Part shown: piece by piece, positions 5,878 to 6,051 of the stretch | Numbering within the stretch: the stretch's first letter is position 1 | Layout of the letters: each line of letters starts with the position of its first letter | From: Alphaproteobacteria bacterium | GTDB taxonomy: Bacteria > Pseudomonadota > Alphaproteobacteria > BOG-932 > Roseiterribacteraceae | Direction of reading: 5' to 3' | Length of the DNA stretch: 6,051 nt | NCBI GenBank assembly: GCA_903970575.1 | Contig: CAJCJC010000201.1 | Coordinates: 1 to 6,051, forward strand | Notes under the pieces: generated by a model | Databases searched by the model: none | Told to the model about the DNA's origin: nothing | The model's input: the letters and a program-made list of their open reading frames with translations, nothing else | Translations under genes and position numbers: made by a program

Positions 5878-6051
5878 ATGACCGACGATCCAGATTTCCG
5901 TTCCGCCCGCCCCATAGATCGCCTCATCGCGGTCATGGCGCGATTGCGAGACGCCGAAGGCGGCTGCCCTTGGGATTTGGCCCAGAATTTCGCCACCGTG
6001 GCGCCCTACACCATTGAAGAAGCCTATGAGGTCGCGGATGCGATCGATCGC
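5878..6051 (+). CDS. mazG: Nucleoside triphosphate pyrophosphohydrolase MazG (N-terminal part)
   Basis: MazG hydrolyses (d)NTPs to the monophosphate and pyrophosphate, cleaning the nucleotide pool and, in some bacteria, affecting the ppGpp response; cytoplasmic. Only the first 58 residues are in the window; the full protein is typically around 260-280. Visible signatures are R-L-I-A-V-M-A-R-L-R-D at 15-25, G-G-C-P-W-D at 28-33, and A-P-Y-T-I-E-E-A-Y-E-V-A-D-A-I at 42-56. The last holds the E-E-x-x-E metal ligands (E47, E48, E51) of the first MazG domain. The ATG at 5878 is chosen because conserved sequence begins about 15 residues in. The frame is open back to 5737, with GTG at 5872 and 5758 as alternatives, but the upstream residues (Cys/Trp/Gln-rich) look non-coding. 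No clear ribosome site precedes the ATG. The gene is divergent from cimA. Confidence 0.93.
   Translation, partial: MTDDPDFRSARPIDRLIAVMARLRDAEGGCPWDLAQNFATVAPYTIEEAYEVADAIDR

Overview
The window looks like GC-rich alphaproteobacterial chromosome, probably Hyphomicrobiales. The evidence is the dense minus-strand gene packing with start/stop overlaps, the style of the MazG N-terminus (CPWD, then an APYTIEEAYEVADAI-like helix), a full-length citramalate synthase, and an MHS-family transporter. This placement is an inference from protein style. No rRNA or other taxonomic marker is present.

Layout, left to right. (1) Positions 1-2307, minus strand: a two-gene unit transcribed as an MHS-type MFS transporter followed, six bases later, by a secreted tannase/feruloyl-esterase-family hydrolase. 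The hydrolase runs off the left edge with 327 residues visible. It is the only large gene with no stop in the window. The pair fits a scheme in which an ester is cleaved outside the cytoplasm and the freed acid is imported. (2) Positions 2394-3933, minus strand: a tightly coupled three-gene operon. In transcription order it encodes an 80-residue two-helix membrane protein of unknown function, a short YtrA-subfamily GntR repressor, and a stomatin-like SPFH protein (slipin). The genes overlap by 1 and 4 bases. Upstream lies a perfect 20-bp palindrome (3985-4004) that is very likely the repressor's operator, flanked by a perfect 13-bp tandem duplication. (3) Positions 4047-5675, minus strand: citramalate synthase (cimA), the first step of the pyruvate route to isoleucine. 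(4) Positions 5676-5877: the divergent intergenic region. (5) Positions 5878-6051, plus strand: the N-terminal 58 residues of MazG, a nucleoside triphosphate pyrophosphohydrolase, cut by the right edge.

The part most worth attention is the GntR/slipin/small membrane protein operon. It looks like a self-regulated membrane module in which the repressor is translationally coupled to a slipin and a tiny membrane protein, instead of to the ABC transporter usual for YtrA regulators or the NfeD partner usual for many slipins. cimA and mazG look like ordinary housekeeping genes. No tRNA, rRNA, CRISPR array, insertion sequence or phage feature was seen.
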